In this document: one piece after another, positions 53,110 to 64,000 of the stretch
Layout: each line of letters opens with the position of its first letter
Position numbering within the stretch: position 1 is the first letter of the stretch
Origin: Tersicoccus solisilvae
GTDB taxonomy: Bacteria > Actinomycetota > Actinomycetes > Actinomycetales > Micrococcaceae
NCBI RefSeq assembly: GCF_014643255.1
Contig: NZ_BMJI01000010.1
Coordinates: 1-64,000 of the forward strand
DNA: 64,000 bases
Reading direction: 5' to 3'
Notes under the pieces: model-generated
What the model was told of the DNA's origin: nothing
The model's database searches: none
The model's input: only the letters and a program-made list of their open reading frames with translations
Made by a program: the position numbers and the translations under genes

Positions 53110-53541
53110 TCAGTGCCAATTGCCGACGCGCCGGGACGGGCCGGCCTCGACCCACGAGGAGAGCCCCGCCCACGCGTCGCGGGACAGGGCGATGAGGGTC
53201 TGGGCGCCGTCGTGCTCGACCACGCCGATCACGGCGCCGGGCTGGATGCGGCGCCGTTCGGCCTCGGTCGGTTCCCGCCAGCCGATGAGGTCGAGACGGG
53301 GCCGGCAGTACTCCTCCACCGGGACCGGGCTGACGGAGAAGGTGCGCAGCCACTCCAGGGAGTTGTCCTTATAACGGCAGACGCCCAGCTGCCACCGCCC
53401 GGAGGGGCGGCGCAGCGAGGCGTCGAACGTTCCGTAGGCGGAACGCAGCTGATGGCGGCGGAGCAGCCCCGCCGCCACCAGGCCGAAGCAGGCGAGCACG
53501 ATCACCACGAGCACGATGACCGCGACGACGCCTGCGTTCAT
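53110..53541 (-). CDS. DUF2550 family protein
   Basis: A 143-residue protein with one N-terminal membrane helix (about 4-26) and a soluble domain. RPSGRWQLGVCRYKDNSLEWLR and RRIQPGAVIGVVEHDG are typical of DUF2550, an actinobacterial family of unknown function located after atpC. It begins 7 nt after atpC and is probably in the atp operon. A role in the ATP synthase has not been shown. Confidence 0.85.
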   Translation of the reverse strand: MNAGVVAVIVLVVIVLACFGLVAAGLLRRHQLRSAYGTFDASLRRPSGRWQLGVCRYKDNSLEWLRTFSVSPVPVEEYCRPRLDLIGWREPTEAERRRIQPGAVIGVVEHDGAQTLIALSRDAWAGLSSWVEAGPSRRVGNWH

Positions 53542-53548
53542 ACGGCTC

Positions 53549-53845
53549 TCAGCGGCTCCCGGCCCCGGCGCCGTCGGCCACCGTGGCGTCGTCCGCCACG
53601 ATCACCACACGGTCGTGGTCCACGGAGAAGAAGCCCTGGGACACCTGCACCCGCACGCGGGAGCCGGTGACCGGTTCGATCGCCACCTCACCCTCGGCGA
53701 GCAGGGCCAGCACGGGCGTGTGGCCGGGCATGATGCCGATGTCGCCGTCGGTGGTGCGCGCCTTGACCATGCGCGCGCCCCCGGACCAGATGAAGCGGTC
53801 CGAGGCGACGACCTCGACCTCGAGTTCGGACGCGGAATCAGCCAT
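53549..53845 (-). CDS. atpC: ATP synthase epsilon subunit
   Basis: A 98-residue subunit consisting almost only of the beta-sandwich domain: GDIGIMPGHTPVLALL and VSQGFFSVDHDRVVIVAD. The usual epsilon subunit is about 120-140 residues with two C-terminal helices that can inhibit ATP hydrolysis. Here those helices are missing, as in several Micrococcales relatives. It lies 2 nt after atpD. Confidence 0.93.
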   Translation of the reverse strand: MADSASELEVEVVASDRFIWSGGARMVKARTTDGDIGIMPGHTPVLALLAEGEVAIEPVTGSRVRVQVSQGFFSVDHDRVVIVADDATVADGAGAGSR

Positions 53846-53847
53846 GG

Positions 53848-56248
<2,401 letters not shown>

Positions 56249-56321
56249 CGGGTGTTTCCTTTCGTGAGGCGGTCGAACCGGGCCGACGGGGTGCGGGCCA
56301 GCCGCACCCCGTCGGTCGAGC

Positions 56322-57956
56322 TCAGTGCGCCTGCTTGACGATCCGCTCCTGGTTGATGTCCTCGGCGTCGATCGCCTCGTTCTGCTCGGAACCGGCGTGG
56401 CCGTAGGCCGACTCCTGCCCCAGGAAGCCCTTCTTGAACTCGGTGAGCTCGGACTCCAGCGCAGCGACCGTCTCGTCCTCGAGCTTGCCGGTCTGGGCCA
56501 GCGTCGTCAGGGCGATGTCCTTGCGGCGCAGGTGGTCGAGGAACTCCCGCTCGAACCGGCCGATCTCGTTGACGGGGACGTCGTCGAGGTGACCGTTGGT
56601 GCCGGCCCAGATCGAGACGACCTGCTCCTCCACCGGGAACGGCGAGTACTGCTTCTGCTTGAGCAGCTCCATCAGCCGGGCGCCACGGGTCAGCTGCTGC
56701 TGGGACGCGGCGTCCAGGTCCGAGGCGAACATGGCGAACGCCTGCATGTCGCGGTACTGGGCCAGGTCCAGTTTCAGCGTGCCGGAGACCTTCTTCATCG
56801 ACTTCACCTGCGCGGCGCCACCGACGCGGGACACCGAGATGCCCACGTCCACGGCCGGGCGCTGGTTGGCGTTGAACAGGTCCGACTGCAGGAAGATCTG
56901 GCCGTCGGTGATGGAGATGACGTTGGTCGGGATGTACGCCGAGACGTCGTTCGCCTTCGTCTCGATGATCGGCAGGCCGGTCATCGAGCCCGCGCCCAGG
57001 TCGTCCGAGAGCTTCGCACAACGCTCGAGCAGCCGGGAGTGCAGGTAGAACACGTCGCCCGGGTAGGCCTCGCGTCCCGGCGGGCGCCGCAGCAGCAGCG
57101 ACACGGCGCGGTACGCCTCGGCCTGCTTGGACAGGTCGTCGAACACGATGAGCACGTGCTTGCCGCCGTACATCCAGTGCTGGCCGATGGCCGAGCCGGC
57201 GTAGGGGGCCAGGTACTTGAAGCCGGCGGGGTCGGAAGCCGGGGAGGCCACGATGGTGGTGTACTCCAGCGCGCCGTTGTCCTCGAGGGTCTGCCGGACG
57301 GCGGCGATGGTGGAGGCCTTCTGGCCGATCGCGACGTACACGCAGCGCACCTGCTTCTGCACGTCGCCCGACGCCCAGTTCTCGCGCTGGTTCAGGATGG
57401 CGTCGACCGCGATGGCGGTCTTGCCGGTCTGCCGGTCGCCGATGATCAACTGCCGCTGGCCGCGGCCGATCGGGATCATCGCGTCGATGGCCTTCAGGCC
57501 GGTCTGCAGCGGCTCGTGCACCGACTTGCGGGCGGTCACGCCGGGGGCTTGGGCCTCCAGCGGACGCCGGCCCTCGGCCTTGATCTCGCCGAGGTCGTCG
57601 ATCGGGTGGCCGAGCGGGTCGACCACGCGGCCGAGGTACGCGTCCCCGACCGGCACCGAGAGGACCTCGCCGGTGCGGTGCACCTCCTGGCCCTCCTCGA
57701 TCCCGGTGAAGTCGCCGAGCACGACGACGCCGATCTCCCGGACGTCGAGGTTCAGGGCCAGGCCCAGCGTGCCGTCCTCGAACCGCAGCAACTCGTTCGC
57801 CATCGCCGAGGGCAGTCCCTCGACCCGGGCGATGCCGTCGCTCGCGGTGGTGACGCGGCCCACCTCGACACGCTCGGCGTTGCCGGGCTCGTAGGATGCC
57901 GCGAATTCATTCAACGCGTCCCGGACTTCGTCGGCGTTGATGGTCAATTCGGCCAT
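56322..57956 (-). CDS. atpA: ATP synthase alpha subunit
   Basis: A 544-residue non-catalytic nucleotide-binding subunit. The P-loop is [13 protein letters not shown] (about 168-180). [36 protein letters not shown] and [10 protein letters not shown]-type sequence ([17 protein letters not shown]) follow. The C-terminus is slightly extended and acidic, ending in QERIVKQAH. Position after atpH is canonical. Confidence 0.98.
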   Translation of the reverse strand: MAELTINADEVRDALNEFAASYEPGNAERVEVGRVTTASDGIARVEGLPSAMANELLRFEDGTLGLALNLDVREIGVVVLGDFTGIEEGQEVHRTGEVLSVPVGDAYLGRVVDPLGHPIDDLGEIKAEGRRPLEAQAPGVTARKSVHEPLQTGLKAIDAMIPIGRGQRQLIIGDRQTGKTAIAVDAILNQRENWASGDVQKQVRCVYVAIGQKASTIAAVRQTLEDNGALEYTTIVASPASDPAGFKYLAPYAGSAIGQHWMYGGKHVLIVFDDLSKQAEAYRAVSLLLRRPPGREAYPGDVFYLHSRLLERCAKLSDDLGAGSMTGLPIIETKANDVSAYIPTNVISITDGQIFLQSDLFNANQRPAVDVGISVSRVGGAAQVKSMKKVSGTLKLDLAQYRDMQAFAMFASDLDAASQQQLTRGARLMELLKQKQYSPFPVEEQVVSIWAGTNGHLDDVPVNEIGRFEREFLDHLRRKDIALTTLAQTGKLEDETVAALESELTEFKKGFLGQESAYGHAGSEQNEAIDAEDINQERIVKQAH

Positions 57957-58057
57957 CGTCAGTCCCTACTCTCCTGTAGTCGTGCCCACCGGGCGTCGTG
58001 CGCGGTGAGCGGTGGTTGTCGCTGGGCGAAGCGCTGCGCTCCGCGAACGGATGGGGT

Positions 58058-58870
58058 TCAGCCGGCCAGCCGGCGCTGCAGCTCGTGCAGGCGGTTCAGC
58101 ACGGAGGCGTCGACGACCTCGTCGCCCACGCTGACCCGCAGCCCGCCGAGGAGCTGGGGGTCCTGCCGTACGGTGACCTTGAGGTCGCGGCCGTACAGCC
58201 GGTTCAGACCCTGTTGCAGTCGCTGGAACTGGTCGTCGGTCAGCGGACGGCTGACGGCGACCTCGGCGATCCACCGCTGCTGCCGGGCGGCCACCCGGCG
58301 CAGGAAGCGCTCGACCAGGGCCACCGGCTTGAGTCCCCGGGGGGCACGGGCGGCACGGTCGATCAGCAGCTGGGCCTGCGGCGAGACGCCGGGAACCAGT
58401 CGCAGGGCGAGGGTCGACTTCGCGTCGGGCGACGCCTGCGGCTCGTCCAGGGCGCGCTGCACGTCGTGTCGGCCCTCGACCACCTGGGTGAACCAGAACA
58501 GGTCGTTCTCCAGCCGGTCCAGGCCGGCCTTGCCGTCGGCGTTCTCCGCGTCCGCGGCCACCACCGTGATGGCCAGGTCCTCGAGCGCGTCGGACAGATC
58601 GCGCGCGTCGGACCAGCGGTCACCGGCGGCCCGCGCGGCGAGCTGCTCGACGTCCGGGCCGACCTTGCCCGCCAGCAGCCGGCGCATCAGCTGCGCCTTC
58701 TGCTCGCTCTCGCGGGACGGGTCGGTCAGCGCCCGGCGCAGGCCGGCCGAGGAGTCCAGCAGATCGACGACGGCGAACAGCTCGCGCGCCATCGTGCCGG
58801 ACGCCCGCTCCAGCCGCGGCTCGAGGTCGCGCTGCGCCTCGGTCAGCGAGGTCTGGGAGGTCCCGCTCAT
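58058..58870 (-). CDS. atpH: ATP synthase delta subunit
   Basis: A 270-residue peripheral-stalk subunit, much longer than the 175-180 residues of proteobacterial AtpH. An N-terminal helical region of about 90 extra residues precedes the conserved core, whose C-terminus RQDPQLLGGLRVSVGDEVVDASVLNRLHELQRRLAG contains the LLGGL motif. Long delta subunits are usual in Micrococcales. The ATG overlaps the atpF stop by 4 nt. Confidence 0.95.
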   Translation of the reverse strand: MSGTSQTSLTEAQRDLEPRLERASGTMARELFAVVDLLDSSAGLRRALTDPSRESEQKAQLMRRLLAGKVGPDVEQLAARAAGDRWSDARDLSDALEDLAITVVAADAENADGKAGLDRLENDLFWFTQVVEGRHDVQRALDEPQASPDAKSTLALRLVPGVSPQAQLLIDRAARAPRGLKPVALVERFLRRVAARQQRWIAEVAVSRPLTDDQFQRLQQGLNRLYGRDLKVTVRQDPQLLGGLRVSVGDEVVDASVLNRLHELQRRLAG

Positions 58871-59475
58871 CGGTCTCCCGCGCTCCCGTCCGAGCCCACG
58901 GCCGTCGATCCGGCGCGGACCGAGCCGTGCCCGGCGCTGCCGGCGTCGGCGTGCTCCAGGTCGCTCAGGAACCGGTCGACCACCCGGCGGGACCGCTCGT
59001 CGTCGTCGAGCGCCTCGCCGACGATCTTGCCGGCCAGTGCGGTGGCCAGGGTGCCCACCTCGCTGCGCAGCGACGCGACCGCGGCGGTGCGCTCGGCCTC
59101 GATCTGCGTGTGGGCCTGCTCGGTGATGCGAGCGGACTCGGCAGCGGCGCGAGCCTTCAGGTCCGCGAGGATCTTCGCACCGTCGGCCCGGGCCTCCTCG
59201 CGGATGCGGTTGGCCTCGCCGCGGGCGTCCTCGAGCTGCTGGCGGTACTCGGTCAGGGCCGCGTTGGCCTCTTCCTGAGCCTTCTCCGCCTTCTCGATGC
59301 CACCCTCGATGGCCGCGGTCCGCTCCGCATAGGTCTTCTCGAACGCGGGGACGACGAACTTGATCAGGATGTAGAGCAGCACGCCGAACCCGAGCAGGGT
59401 GACCACGATCTCCCACACGTTGGGGATCAGCGGGTTCGCACCCTCCTCAGCGGCAAGAATCTGCAGGCGATTCAT
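58867..59475 (-). CDS. atpF: ATP synthase b subunit
   Basis: A 202-residue stator subunit. One membrane helix (NVWEIVVTLLGFGVLLYILIKFVVPAF, about 19-45) is followed by a long Ala/Glu/Arg-rich coiled coil and a polar Gly/Ser tail. It is coupled to atpH by ATGA and follows atpE by 35 nt. Confidence 0.96.
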   Translation of the reverse strand: MNRLQILAAEEGANPLIPNVWEIVVTLLGFGVLLYILIKFVVPAFEKTYAERTAAIEGGIEKAEKAQEEANAALTEYRQQLEDARGEANRIREEARADGAKILADLKARAAAESARITEQAHTQIEAERTAAVASLRSEVGTLATALAGKIVGEALDDDERSRRVVDRFLSDLEHADAGSAGHGSVRAGSTAVGSDGSAGDR

Positions 59476-59510
59476 CGCTCACCGTCCTCTCTGTCGGATA
59501 TCGGAACGGA

Positions 59511-59723
59511 CTAGACGATGACGAACGCGAAGACCAGGCCGAGGATGGCCAGGGCCTCGGTGAACGCCAGACCCAGGAAGGCCAGCGGCTGCAGCACGCG
59601 CTGCGCCTCGGGCTGGCGGGCGACGCCGTTGATGTAGGCCGCGAAGACCAGACCCACGCCGACGCCACCGCCGATGGCGGCCAGGCCGTAGCCGATCATG
59701 TTCAGGTTGCCGTGGATTTCCAT
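59511..59723 (-). CDS. atpE: ATP synthase c subunit
   Basis: A 70-residue proteolipid hairpin. Helix 1 is the Gly-rich [19 protein letters not shown], the loop is ARQPEAQ, and helix 2 carries the proton-binding glutamate in [11 protein letters not shown] (about E55). The QPEAQ loop and single ion-binding carboxylate indicate a proton-translocating ring; sodium ligands are not obvious. Confidence 0.97.
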   Translation of the reverse strand: MEIHGNLNMIGYGLAAIGGGVGVGLVFAAYINGVARQPEAQRVLQPLAFLGLAFTEALAILGLVFAFVIV

Positions 59724-59804
59724 TCTTTTCCTTTCACGATGCCCGGGTGGACGCCTCGGACAGGGTTGGGGTGCAACGACTCCCCCGACGGGGAAGACTT
59801 CGGG

Positions 59805-60614
59805 TCAGTGCTCCTCGACGAGCGAGCCCTGGATGTAGACGGCGGTGAGCAGCGTGAACACGTACGCCTGCAGCACCTGGATGAACACCTCGAAGAGGAA
59901 CATCGCGATGCCGCCGACGAGCGTCAGGGCACCGAGGCCCTTGATGATCCCGTCGCCGTGCAGGAACAGGAACTCGGTGCCGACCGCGCAGATGGCGATG
60001 ATCATGTGGCCGGCGAGCATGGTCGCGAACAGTCGCATGCTGTGCGTGAGCGGCCGGACGAGGAAGTTGGAGATGATCTCGAGCGGGATCACGACGACGA
60101 GCAGGCCCTTGGGCACGCCGGCCGGCACCGTCATCAGCTTCAGGAACGAGACGCCGTGCCGCCGGAAGCCGAGGATGATCCAGGTCACGTAGACCAGGCC
60201 GGCCATCGCGTAGGCGCTGCCGACGTGGGAGAACGCGGGCAGCTGGAACAGCGGGATGGACCCCATCAGGTTGTTGACCAGAATGAAGAAGAAGAGCCCC
60301 GTCAGCAGGGGCACCCAGGGCCGGAACTCCTTCTCGCCGATGATGTCCTTGCCGATGGAGTTGCGCACCAGGCCGTAGGCGGACTCGCCGACGAACTGCA
60401 GCCGACCCGGCACGAGCTGGCGACGGCGGGAGGCGATGAGGAAGAAGATGGCGACGATCGCGGCGGAGAGCAGGACGACGAGCATCTGCTTGCCGAAGCC
60501 GGTGCCGTAGGGGGCGAACCAGGGGAAGATGTCCGGCAGGTGCAGGTCCTCCGGACTGGGAGCAACGAAGCCACCTTCGGATCCGGTTTCAGCGGGGAGC
60601 GCAAGCGCGATCAA
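59805..60614 (-). CDS. atpB: ATP synthase a subunit
   Basis: A 269-residue stator channel with about six membrane helices. The essential arginine is in NFLVRPLTHSMRLFATMLAGHMII (R in MRLF). FVGESAYGLVRN and FFFILVNNLMGSIP are family motifs. It appears to start at TTG (60612-60614) with AGAGAGGAA 6-13 nt upstream, and no in-frame ATG nearby. A rare start on an operon's first structural gene may lower translation. Confidence 0.93.
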   Translation of the reverse strand: MIALALPAETGSEGGFVAPSPEDLHLPDIFPWFAPYGTGFGKQMLVVLLSAAIVAIFFLIASRRRQLVPGRLQFVGESAYGLVRNSIGKDIIGEKEFRPWVPLLTGLFFFILVNNLMGSIPLFQLPAFSHVGSAYAMAGLVYVTWIILGFRRHGVSFLKLMTVPAGVPKGLLVVVIPLEIISNFLVRPLTHSMRLFATMLAGHMIIAICAVGTEFLFLHGDGIIKGLGALTLVGGIAMFLFEVFIQVLQAYVFTLLTAVYIQGSLVEEH

Positions 60615-61035
60615 CGCGGTTCCTCTCTACGTGCTCGTTGTCGGGCCGTTCGACGGCGGACACCCGGGCACTGCCCGGGGGCCAGACATACTCGGCCCGG
60701 ACGGTGACGCCCGGCGACGTTCGCGCCCGTTCGACCGTATCAGAACGATCGAGACCGCCACGGGAAGACCCGGTGCTGTCGTCGAGACCGCTCGTCGTCC
60801 GCGTCATCGTGGACGTCGATCGCTCGGCGTACGCCGGCACCGGTGTCGGAACCGCGATCGCGGAGGTGGATTCCTCCGACTCCGTCGATCCGGTCACGGG
60901 GCCCGGATGCGCGGAACGACGCGGTTCGTTGTTGTCGATTGGCTGCAGTCAGCCTATCAAAGATCACCGGCGCTCCCGGCCACGGTGACGCCGTCGGGCA
61001 CCGCCGTCGCCGCGCGTCGGGCACCGGTTCGGATG
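60615..61035. promoter_or_regulatory. 420-nt non-coding leader region before atpB
   Basis: No convincing gene is seen. On the minus strand there are two TANNNT candidates, TAGGCT (60956-60951) and TACGGT (60739-60734). A strong hairpin CCCGGGC-ACT-GCCCGGG (60663-60679) lies between them and the atpB start. This suggests a long leader, possibly regulating atp expression. A 102-codon open frame (60589-60897) overlaps atpB and lacks a ribosome-binding site. Confidence 0.45.
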
Positions 61036-61443
61036 TCAGGGCAGGTAGAGCCGTCGGGAGCGGGCGAAACCGACCAGTTCGGCCACCTGCCAGGCGATCA
61101 GGGTGACGACGGCGGTGCCGACGAACCAGGCGGGGTCGACCCAGTCGGGCCGGCCGAGCAGCAGCAGCACCGCGCCGAACCCGACGACCTTGACGACGTA
61201 GGTGAGCAGGAACGCCTGCAGAGCGAGCGACCCGCCGGCCGACGCGAACCAGTGGCCCACGAGCAGGCTGATCGCGAAGAAGGCCATCACCAGGGCCGCG
61301 GCACCCAACGCGCTGGCCCCGGCACCCCAGCCGGCGAGCACGGCACCGGCCGCGGCCGCGAGCACCGCGATCGGGACGCAGATCGCCAGGCAGCGCCGGA
61401 GCATCGGCAGCCACACACTCGGCACGGGCCCCGCGTCGGGCAT
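61036..61443 (-). CDS. AtpI-like four-helix membrane protein
   Basis: A 135-residue protein with four hydrophobic segments: CLAICVPIAVLAAAAGAVLAG, ALGAAALVMAFFAISLLVG, LALQAFLLTYVVKVVGFGAVLLLL and PAWFVGTAVVTLIAWQVAEL. Position before atpB and this topology fit the AtpI (i) subunit, which helps assemble the c-ring. Sequence similarity in this family is low, so the assignment rests on context. The ATG at 61443 is the first after the sugar-transferase gene. Confidence 0.7.
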   Translation of the reverse strand: MPDAGPVPSVWLPMLRRCLAICVPIAVLAAAAGAVLAGWGAGASALGAAALVMAFFAISLLVGHWFASAGGSLALQAFLLTYVVKVVGFGAVLLLLGRPDWVDPAWFVGTAVVTLIAWQVAELVGFARSRRLYLP

Positions 61444-61493
61444 CGACTCGCCGACGGTGCGCGACCGCCTTACGGCGCGGCCCCGCCCCGCCC

Positions 61494-62516
61494 TCACCGT
61501 CGGCTCCCGTCCGTCGCCCGGCGTCGCAGCCGGCGGGCCACCGCCGGGCTGGCGAGGTAGCCGACGACGACCACGGCCCCGGCGAGGGTGGCGGAGATCG
61601 ACGTCGCCAGGGTCCCCTGCGCGGCCACCGTGCCCAGCAGCCCGACCGCGACCGTGCAACCGGTCACGACGGCGGCCGAACCCAGATGCGACAGCCCCGC
61701 GTCGGTGAGGCGCTGGTAGACGTGCTCGCGATGCGGGGCGTACCACCGGGCTCCGGCCCGCACGCGGCGGAACCACGTGAACGCGGTGTCGGCCAGATAG
61801 ATGACGAGCGGGGACAGCAGGTACTCGACGTACACCCCGGCCAGGAAGCCCGCGGCAGCCATCGCCGCGATCGATCCGCCCAGCAGGTAGGAGCCGACGT
61901 CGCCGAGGAACACCGGTCCGCTCCCCCGGCCGCCGGCGAGGTTCCACGGCAGGAACGCGGCGAAGGCGGCGGCAAGCACGAGGGCACTGACCGTCAACCA
62001 TCCCTGTCCCGACAGCTGGCCGGCGAGGGCGTAGAACAGGCCGACCGTCACCCCGTGCAGTCCCGAGATGCCGTTGATGCCGTCCATGAAGTTCGCGACG
62101 TTGATGTAGGCGGCGATGGCCAGGGCTCCCGCGGGGATCCACCAGCCGGACTGGCCGAGCGCGAGGGCCAGGGCCGTGGTGCCGGCCAGGCCGATCACGA
62201 GCTGGGTGGTGGCCCGCGCTCGCACCGAGACGCCGCGGACGTCCTCCACCCAGCCGAGCACGGCCGCCGCGCAGGTGACCAGCAGGACGATCACGGTCAC
62301 GCCCCGGTCCACCCGCACCGCCCCGGTCAGCAGGGCGAGCACCATGCCGACGACCACGGCCGCCCACGGCGCCAGTCCCATGCCTCGCACGGCGGGGCGG
62401 GCGTGGGACGAGCGGGCGTTCGGGACGTCGATGACGCCGCGGCGCAGCAGCAGCGGGCGCAGCAGGCCCGGCAGCGCCCCGGAGAGCAGCAGCACGACGA
62501 GCAGGACGAGGATCAT
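61494..62516 (-). CDS. Polyprenyl-phosphate sugar-1-phosphate transferase (MraY/WecA superfamily)
   Basis: A 340-residue membrane glycosyltransferase with about ten helices. It should attach a sugar-1-phosphate to undecaprenyl or decaprenyl phosphate. PNARSSHARPAVRGMG (about 32-47), NVANFMDGINGISGLHG, the acidic FLGDVGSYLLGG and the APHREHVYQRL loop are the key motifs. The PNARSSH opening resembles the WbpL branch rather than classical WecA. It lies 37 nt after the neighbouring epimerase-type gene, consistent with a shared glycan operon. Confidence 0.85.
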   Translation of the reverse strand: MILVLLVVLLLSGALPGLLRPLLLRRGVIDVPNARSSHARPAVRGMGLAPWAAVVVGMVLALLTGAVRVDRGVTVIVLLVTCAAAVLGWVEDVRGVSVRARATTQLVIGLAGTTALALALGQSGWWIPAGALAIAAYINVANFMDGINGISGLHGVTVGLFYALAGQLSGQGWLTVSALVLAAAFAAFLPWNLAGGRGSGPVFLGDVGSYLLGGSIAAMAAAGFLAGVYVEYLLSPLVIYLADTAFTWFRRVRAGARWYAPHREHVYQRLTDAGLSHLGSAAVVTGCTVAVGLLGTVAAQGTLATSISATLAGAVVVVGYLASPAVARRLRRRATDGSRR

Positions 62517-62553
62517 GGCGCCGGTTCCCCCGTCGTCGGCACGGCGAACACCA

Positions 62554-64000
62554 TCACTGGCCGGCGGCCGGCGGGTAGCCCGGCTCGTAGGGCCGCGCGT
62601 CGTGCTGCGGCGCGGGCACGATCGAGATGAAGCCGGTCTCCGGTCCGGTGCCGTCCATGCCGGCCCGCCGCTTCCACTCCTCGTAGTCCAGCCGGCCCGG
62701 GTCCAGCTCCGCGATCGCGGTGCGGGAGATCTTCGGGTGCACGCGTTCGTCGGTCTCGTCCCGGCCGATCAGCTCCTCGTGCAGCTTCTCGCCGTGCCGC
62801 AGTCCGGTGAAGACGATCTCGACGTCACGCCCGGACATGGCGATCATCCGCCGGGCGACGTCGAGGATCTTCACGGGCTCGCCCATGTCGAGGATGAGCA
62901 CGTCGCCGGGGCTGCCGATCGCGCCGGCCTGGACGAGCAGCTGGCACGCCTCGGGGATGGTCATGAAGAACCGGCTGACCTCGGGATCGGTCACGGTGAC
63001 CGGGCCGCCGGCGCGGATCTGCTCGGTGAACAGGGGCAGCATCGATCCGCGACTGCCGATGACGTTGCCGAACCGGACGGACACGAAGCGGCGACCGCTG
63101 CGGTTCGCCGCCCACGCCGTCATCCGCTCGGCCATCCGCTTCGAGTGGCCGAGCACGGAGGTCGGGTTGGCGGCCTTGTCCGTGGAGATGTTGACGAAGG
63201 TCTGCACCTGCGCGTCGAGCGCGGCCCGCAGCACGTTCAGGGTGCCCAGCACGTTGGTCTTGTACGCCTCGCCCGGGTACTGCTCGAGCAGGGACACGTG
63301 CTTGAGCGCGGCGGCGTGGAACACGACCTCGGGCCGGCGGCGGGAGAAGATCTTGGTGATCGCCTCCTCGTCGCGGATGTCGGCCAGCACGGTGTCCCGA
63401 CCGTCCAGCAGGCCGCGTCCGGTCAGGGAGATCTGGGTGGCCTGCAGGGCCGACTCGTCCCGGTCGACCATGATCAGCTCGGCCGGCGCGAACGCGCTGA
63501 TCTGCCGGCACAGTTCCGAGCCGATGGACCCACCGGCCCCCGTCACCAGCACGCGGCGTCCGGTCAGGTAGCCGGCGATCTCGTCGACATTGGTGTCCAC
63601 CGGGTGCCGGCCGATCAGGTCCTCGACGGCGACCTCCCGGAAGTCGGCGATGCCGGGTCCGCCCGCGAGCATGTCCCGCAGGGCCGGGAGCACGAGGACG
63701 CGGATCTGCTGGCCGGCCAGGTGATCGGAGATCTCGCGCAGCTTCTTGGCCTCGAGGTCCGCGACGGCGACGACGAGCACGGTGGCGCGCGTGCGGCGCA
63801 CCGCGTCCGCGAGGTCCTCGGTGCGGCCCAGCACCGGGACGCTGTCGATGCGCAGGTGCTTCTTCGCGGGGTCGTCGTCGATCAGGCCGACGGGCCGGTA
63901 CGGGGACTGGGGGTCGTTGTTCATCCGGCGGGCCAGCGACCCGCCGAGGAAGCCGGCGCCGTAGATCAGGGTGCGTTGCGCCGCCGAGCCCGGCTTGGCC
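62554..64000 (-). CDS. Nucleotide-sugar dehydratase/epimerase, WbpM/PglF/CapD type (partial)
   Basis: The 5' part lies beyond the window; about 481 residues are seen. An N-terminal Rossmann segment (LIYGAGFLGGSLARRMNNDPQ, PVGLIDDDPAKKHLRI) is followed by the catalytic domain with VLVTGAGGSIGSELCRQI, STDKAANPTSVLGHSKRMAE and RFGNVIGSRGSMLPLF. Members convert UDP-GlcNAc to 4-keto-6-deoxy sugars for glycans. The frame is open to the edge, so the ATG at 63924 is internal. The C-terminus is Pro/Tyr-rich. Confidence 0.88.
   Translation of the reverse strand, partial: AKPGSAAQRTLIYGAGFLGGSLARRMNNDPQSPYRPVGLIDDDPAKKHLRIDSVPVLGRTEDLADAVRRTRATVLVVAVADLEAKKLREISDHLAGQQIRVLVLPALRDMLAGGPGIADFREVAVEDLIGRHPVDTNVDEIAGYLTGRRVLVTGAGGSIGSELCRQISAFAPAELIMVDRDESALQATQISLTGRGLLDGRDTVLADIRDEEAITKIFSRRRPEVVFHAAALKHVSLLEQYPGEAYKTNVLGTLNVLRAALDAQVQTFVNISTDKAANPTSVLGHSKRMAERMTAWAANRSGRRFVSVRFGNVIGSRGSMLPLFTEQIRAGGPVTVTDPEVSRFFMTIPEACQLLVQAGAIGSPGDVLILDMGEPVKILDVARRMIAMSGRDVEIVFTGLRHGEKLHEELIGRDETDERVHPKISRTAIAELDPGRLDYEEWKRRAGMDGTGPETGFISIVPAPQHDARPYEPGYPPAAGQ

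Noticed and set aside
60589-60897. A 102-codon open frame before atpB on the minus strand
   Set aside because: It overlaps atpB, has no ribosome-binding site, is Ser/Thr-rich low-complexity in its first half and resembles no family I know.

Overview
The window is about 72% G+C by eye, densely coded and rich in GTG starts. It carries actinobacterial markers: NucS/EndoMS, DUF3039, DUF2550, DUF2017 next to ClpS, a DUF222-type HNH protein, a long ATP synthase delta subunit and a very short epsilon subunit. The atpE product and gene order fit Micrococcales, probably near Micrococcaceae; the genus cannot be fixed from sequence alone. No tRNA, rRNA, CRISPR array, IS element or prophage was seen.

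Layout. 283-6796: a meta-cleavage operon for homoprotocatechuate (3,4-dihydroxyphenylacetate), made of a FAH-RraA fusion, a GntR regulator, hpaE, hpaD, hpaH and hpaI. A consensus -35 and a GntR-type palindrome lie upstream. 6840-12382: an alpha/beta hydrolase, two MFS transporters, a phosphoribosyltransferase and an IclR regulator. 12537-16924: sbcCD. 17025-22507: aquaporin, ADP-ribosylglycohydrolase, DEDDh exonuclease, DedA protein, rdgB and rph. 22602-24355: a frameshifted DUF222/HNH gene. 24467-29695: a complete urease operon, ureABCEFGD read on the minus strand. 29820-35507: MBL-fold protein, murI, DUF2017, clpS, then pncB, a nicotinamidase and an SDR. 35600-43358: DUF3817, a flavoprotein dehydrogenase, a DEAD/DEAH helicase, an MFS transporter, DUF3039 and a CocE-type hydrolase. 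43412-52550: an ABC-2 exporter, a thioredoxin-like TPR protein, a DUF8094-like membrane protein, an AI-2E family transporter, an alpha/beta hydrolase, a zinc-finger protein and nucS. 52792-61443: a cold-shock gene, DUF2550 and the atp operon. 61494-64000: the start of a glycan locus with a polyprenyl-phosphate sugar transferase and a WbpM/PglF-type enzyme cut by the window edge.

How genes work together. HpaD opens the homoprotocatechuate ring, HpaE oxidises the semialdehyde, the FAH-RraA fusion should perform isomerisation and decarboxylation, HpaH hydrates and HpaI cleaves to pyruvate and succinic semialdehyde. The hydroxylase HpaBC and isomerase HpaF are not here. UreABC is the enzyme and UreDEFG load nickel. 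PncA-like and PncB proteins are consecutive steps of NAD salvage. The atp genes encode all eight F1Fo subunits.

Regulatory and repeat signals are the most interesting part. Twelve genes have a TANNNT box exactly 6 or 7 nt before the start codon, which indicates leaderless mRNAs. Three intergenic copies of a 72-73 bp imperfect palindrome occur, two of them bracketing the flavoprotein gene. There is also a 13-bp minisatellite, a TetR-like operator without a nearby regulator, a dyad over the iclR -10 box, a nested hairpin region at 46010-46111 and a structured cold-shock leader.
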